Below, piece after piece: positions 60,446 to 64,000 of a stretch of DNA of 64,000 bases. How positions within the stretch are numbered: position 1 is the stretch's first letter; each line of letters opens with the position of its first letter. This DNA comes from Cichorium intybus (lineage: Eukaryota; Streptophyta; Magnoliopsida; Asterales; Asteraceae), in NCBI GenBank assembly GCA_023525715.1, contig CM042012.1:45051441-45115440 (forward strand). Reading direction: 5' to 3'. The position numbers and the translations under genes are program-made. The notes beneath the pieces are model-generated. The model saw only the letters and a list, made by a program, of their open reading frames with translations, made no database searches and had not been told where the DNA came from.

Positions 60446-61199
60446 CTAAATACATATTTCAAAAGCTCGCTAGAGTTTTCTTGTGGTTTATATATGTCGC
60501 AGTTCAAAAAAGAGAGAAAAAAGAAAACCAATGGTAAATTCGACACGTATGGGCGGCCCCAGGGAGTCGAAGTGTCCATCGTTAATCTGTCGCTAATTTG
60601 TCGTCAATCAATTGCGTTCCGTTATTATTTTGTTGTTAACCCTTTTGCAGTCTATCGCTATATTCCCTTGCAAGTTTAGTTGCTAATAGCTAACAAAATT
60701 CCATGCTAATCTCTTGCAAATTCCATTGCTAAACATTTAGGGCTTTCTTATTCTTTGTATTATTAATGAATATTGCTTATATAAAAAAAGTTTATATTTA
60801 ATGACTAATTTTTATTTTTCGCACAGACCTTGAAAATCAACGAGACACCCCTGCCGACAAGTAATCAGTTAGGTACTTTGGTTGGTCATTTCATATCTTT
60901 CATTTTTTTCTTCCACCTCGAACGACGAGTCACTTCCCCACACCTCAATTGCACCCACAAAATAGCCACCTCTCATTTCCTATTACCTTTTATATAAAAA
61001 TAATAATTTATTTATAAAATAAAACCAATATCAATTCAAAATATAATTTTCCATTCAAAATAATAGTTTTAGAAGTACAATAAAGTAAACTAAATAAACT
61101 AAAAATGACATAATAATAAAATAAAACTAATAACATCACTCTCAATCATCATCGTCCCCAGGCACTTTCATATTATTTGGTAGGTGAACAATGTATATA
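60446..61199. other. gene-free stretch
   Basis: AT-rich; I see no gene, RNA or clear repeat. It may include the flank of the Harbinger-type element to the right. Confidence 0.5.
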
Positions 61200-63120
61200 T
61201 GTTTCATCAAATCCACATGAAGATTGTTTTACAAAAATATGTTACATAGGTATTAGTGCTAACCAATTGGGAGTGGCTCGTAGAGGTAAAATTTCATTTG
61301 GATCATACTTTATAATCGTTTTTCCTTCATCATCTAAAATCATATTATGTAATATTGTGTATACATACATTGCATTTCTTATTCTGTTGGGATCTCATGG
61401 TCGTGCCCAATATTTGATTATGTGAAAATATTGCATAAAACATCAAATGATCGTTACACATCCTTCCTAGTTGCTTCTTGGGCACCCTTGAACCTTGCTC
61501 GTTTTGGATCCATTGGAGATGTGCATGATTTGACAAAGATATAATATCCAGGATATATCTCATCAGCAAGAAAATAGCCAACATTGATGTCATTGTTGGA
61601 GGCCGCAATACCAAAAGTTACATGACAAATCCATAGACCATGACACATCACTGCTTCTAGTATTATCGATAGATATTTATGATTTCCTCACGTGAATTGG
61701 TCATACCATACATTACGTCAAGTTGCCCATTCCCAATCCATACAAAATGTTGAGGTGTAGAGTTTAATGATGCTGGAAGAAGATTAACAGTTAGTAGTGG
61801 ATTAGCGGTCAAAAACTAGTTCAACAATTTTGACAGATCAGTAATCCTGACGAATTAGTAGCCTATCGGATAGCTTGGCAAGCTAGATCGATCAGTGATC
61901 CAGAGTGTATCAGGATTCATAGGATAATTTGGCCAGTCCTAACAGGACAACACTTTGGAAGGATCATGAGTCCAAACGACATCAAGAGTTCACAAGGATC
62001 AATAGTCCGGAGCAGTCTTGCTTCGGACGTATCAGGAGCTTGTATGTCAAATAGTTTTATAGCCAATAAAATGGTCAGAGGAGGGGCTAGAGAAGCAACT
62101 TCAACGTCGTGGAGAACAAGTTTTAGTTGACGGTTTATCTCTCAGGAGTCTCCTGACACTAATTCCAAATCCTGACATGGGTCGAATGCAAGAGCAACAA
62201 GGTGTTCTATCCTGCATGGTCTATGACATATCATATAAAAAGTTAATGCTTACTGGAAAGCATGTTTAGAAGATTTGTCATCATTCACATTAGATGTCAT
62301 TGTTTACTATAAATACCATCTCCAATGTTGTAGCCAAGACATGTCACATGTGTAAGTGACCGATTATATTGTTGAGTGCAGCAAGTACTTTGTATATAAT
62401 TCATTATCAATAAGAAAATCTATCTAGTTTTCTAGTAGACGTAACTTGATTGGATTGGATCGAGTGAAACAATATAATCATTTTGTTATTGTTTAGTTGT
62501 TTTCTTATTGCCTTTTTCACTAGCCTTGATTAAATTATGTGAGAAGTGCCTTTGTCTAAAGTCCTTAATCCTAACAAACATACAAATAATGCATCCTAGC
62601 ATTTCACGAAAGCCATGTTTGTTTTCATGTGTCGTATACAATGTTTGAATGTCATTAAATGAAGGTTTAAGTTAACATCATTTGTCGTAAATCTGAATAA
62701 TCCCCCTAAAAAACTTATAAATACTTGCTCTTACAGTCAGCTCAAACATTTTACGGTACTCATCCCATGAGTCAAATGTAATGTCGTATGTGATTTGATG
62801 GAGTGCGACAAAACATATTTGATGTGGTGTGAAACCCCTTATACCTCTTGCATCCCATTATAATTGAAAAAATAGAATGACTTTATTCAAATCAGCAAGT
62901 ATATACACAGAAAAAGTTGTTCGCTCATCTCGAACCAACATCGAAACTGGTAATCAAAATATACAAGATACTTGGCAAAGTAGTCACGTACAAAAAGATC
63001 ATGTGCAACTTTACAATCTCTGTGTATTCTAGATTTTTTTTGTTCTCCTACGTAATTTTTTATGTCATTAACCAATACTTCATTTGTTCTTTTCACCAAT
63101 GCAGTGACATGCATTGTTGA
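61200..63120 (-). pseudogene. PIF/Harbinger transposase (HARBI1/ALP1-like), broken
   Basis: Read on the minus strand from 63114: IHRDCKVAHDLFVRDYFAKY and YQFRCWFEMSEQLF (63030-62920). Then a QITYDITFDSWDEYRKMFEL-like piece (about 62800-62740) and NDIQTLYTTHENKHGFREMLGC (about 62660-62595). After an 833-bp insertion come CMDWEWAT (about 61735), LEAVMCHGLWICHVTFGIAASNNDINV (61660-61580), GYFLADEIYPGYYIFVKS (61580-61525), PKRARFKGAQEATRKDV (61500-61454) and YTILHNMILDDEGKTIIKYDP (about 61365-61300). This is the order of a DDE_Tnp_4 transposase. Several stops and frameshifts plus the insertion inactivate it. Confidence 0.8.
61747..62579 (+). mobile_element. insertion inside the Harbinger transposase, probable solo LTR
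   Basis: It interrupts the transposase between ...REMLGC and CMDWEW. The direct repeat catacaaa flanks it (61739-61746 and 62580-62587). The inner ends ATGTTGAGG and CCTAACAAA contain the TG...CA of an LTR, and a TATA-like 'actataaatacc' lies at 62309-62320. The 8-bp duplication is longer than the usual 5 bp for LTR elements, so the class is uncertain. No protein is encoded. Confidence 0.6.
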
Positions 63121-63753
63121 TCGAATCGTTTAATCATCGAATGAAGATGACGAAGAAAACGAACTAAAAAAAGGGGAGGAATCATTTTTGAGCGGTTATA
63201 AAAGGATTTGAATGTAGATAATTGGAAGATTGAATATGTATTTATAGTCGGTAAAATGAATACACACACACATAGAGAGAAAGAGACAGAGCTAAGTTAT
63301 ATGAATAACCACTGTTATTGTGAGACCGTATGATCAATGTTATTTTGTGAAAAATAATGAAAAAATGTGTTTTCTTTGGTGTTGTGAATACGAAAAATTA
63401 ATTAGTTTACAAAATTAAATATTCTATAAGGGTTGTATGAAATTTTTATGATTCTCCAACCGTGAGAATAATACTATGTTTGTAACAATGAAAATGAGTG
63501 AGTCAGAATGTGTATGAACAAGAATGAATAAGAATAAGTGAAAATGTGTGATAATAACATGTCATGAGAAATTGAGAATATGTTTGTTTCGTTTTTATAT
63601 CATCAAACAAACATATTGTCTTCGTCAATTCTTATAAAATAACACTCTTATACCAGTCGGTCTTAAACATATGTTGGTGTATAACTCTCAAATATTAATT
63701 GTAGGATTATATTTTTCTAATTAAAAATTGGACAATTTGTATACGCGACTTGT

Positions 63754-63931
63754 GAAAATTGATAATTTAGCCTCAAACTTGGATGTACCATTTATTTTAC
63801 ATAGAACCTAATAACTAGGTATCTAAACTATTTACAAGGACAAAATTGTGAATGAAAATTGATAATTTAGCCTCAAACTTGGATGTACCATTTATTTTAC
63901 ATAGAACCTAATAACTAGGTATCTAAACTAT
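63754..63931. repeat. tandem duplication with 100-bp period
   Basis: About 78 bases beginning gaaaattgataatttagcct at 63754 recur without visible change at 63854. Perfect identity indicates a recent event. No gene is seen from 63130 to the end of the window. Confidence 0.9.
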
Positions 63932-64000
63932 TTATTTTACATAGAGGTTATTTCCACCTCATTCTTGTGGATTAAACACAAGGGGGATGTTTTGTGTAAT

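Overview
This is a stretch of an AT-rich plant nuclear genome. Genes carry short GT-AG introns, and every large transposable-element (TE) class typical of flowering plants is present: Copia and Gypsy LTR retrotransposons, TRIM, SINE, MULE, hAT and PIF/Harbinger. The gene set and the TE style suggest a eudicot, perhaps an asterid such as Asteraceae. That last step is only an impression.

Only five protein genes look real. Two are close paralogues of a class-3 lipase-like alpha/beta hydrolase (At4g10955-like), at 3822-4927 (+) and 34414-35534 (+). Each has one tiny first exon. A small GRF zinc-finger/membrane protein gene lies at 32397-32888 (-) and has lost one predicted zinc ligand. A P-class pentatricopeptide repeat protein closely resembling Arabidopsis NUWA/EMB1796 lies at 53807-55672 (-). 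A three-exon 2-oxoglutarate/Fe(II) dioxygenase lies at 56234-59402 (-); it has a GC-AG intron and a TRIM element in its first intron.

The 30 kb between the two lipase genes is mostly nested repeats. It holds a non-autonomous MULE with 9-bp target-site duplications (TSDs) at 5334-6957, a decayed MULE transposase at 7860-9270, and a split Gypsy-like LTR at 9271-9444 and 17090-18420. A nearly intact Copia element (Copia-1) occupies 9445-17089; a single TGA interrupts its polyprotein. A large non-coding partner element of the same LTR family lies in reverse orientation at 18684-26074, inserted into an older Copia carcass (18429-18683 plus 26075-29100). A second MULE remnant and a hAT element follow. 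Between the second lipase gene and NUWA lie a decayed Copia (36116-39710), a diverged duplicate of the NUWA 3' flank (39940-41070), a young gag-only Copia derivative (41181-43794), Copia and Gypsy fragments, a hAT element (47440-48059), a Tourist-like MITE (48351-48772) and a SINE (53052-53191). The right end holds another SINE and a broken Harbinger transposase.

The most unusual signal is a 33-36 nt stem-loop in the non-coding leader of the Copia-1 LTR family. Six copies share a nearly invariant 22-nt core, while the flanking 5-7 nt stems differ in sequence and still pair in nearly every copy. This pattern of compensatory change points to a structured RNA or DNA signal, such as packaging or dimerisation, that I do not recognise.
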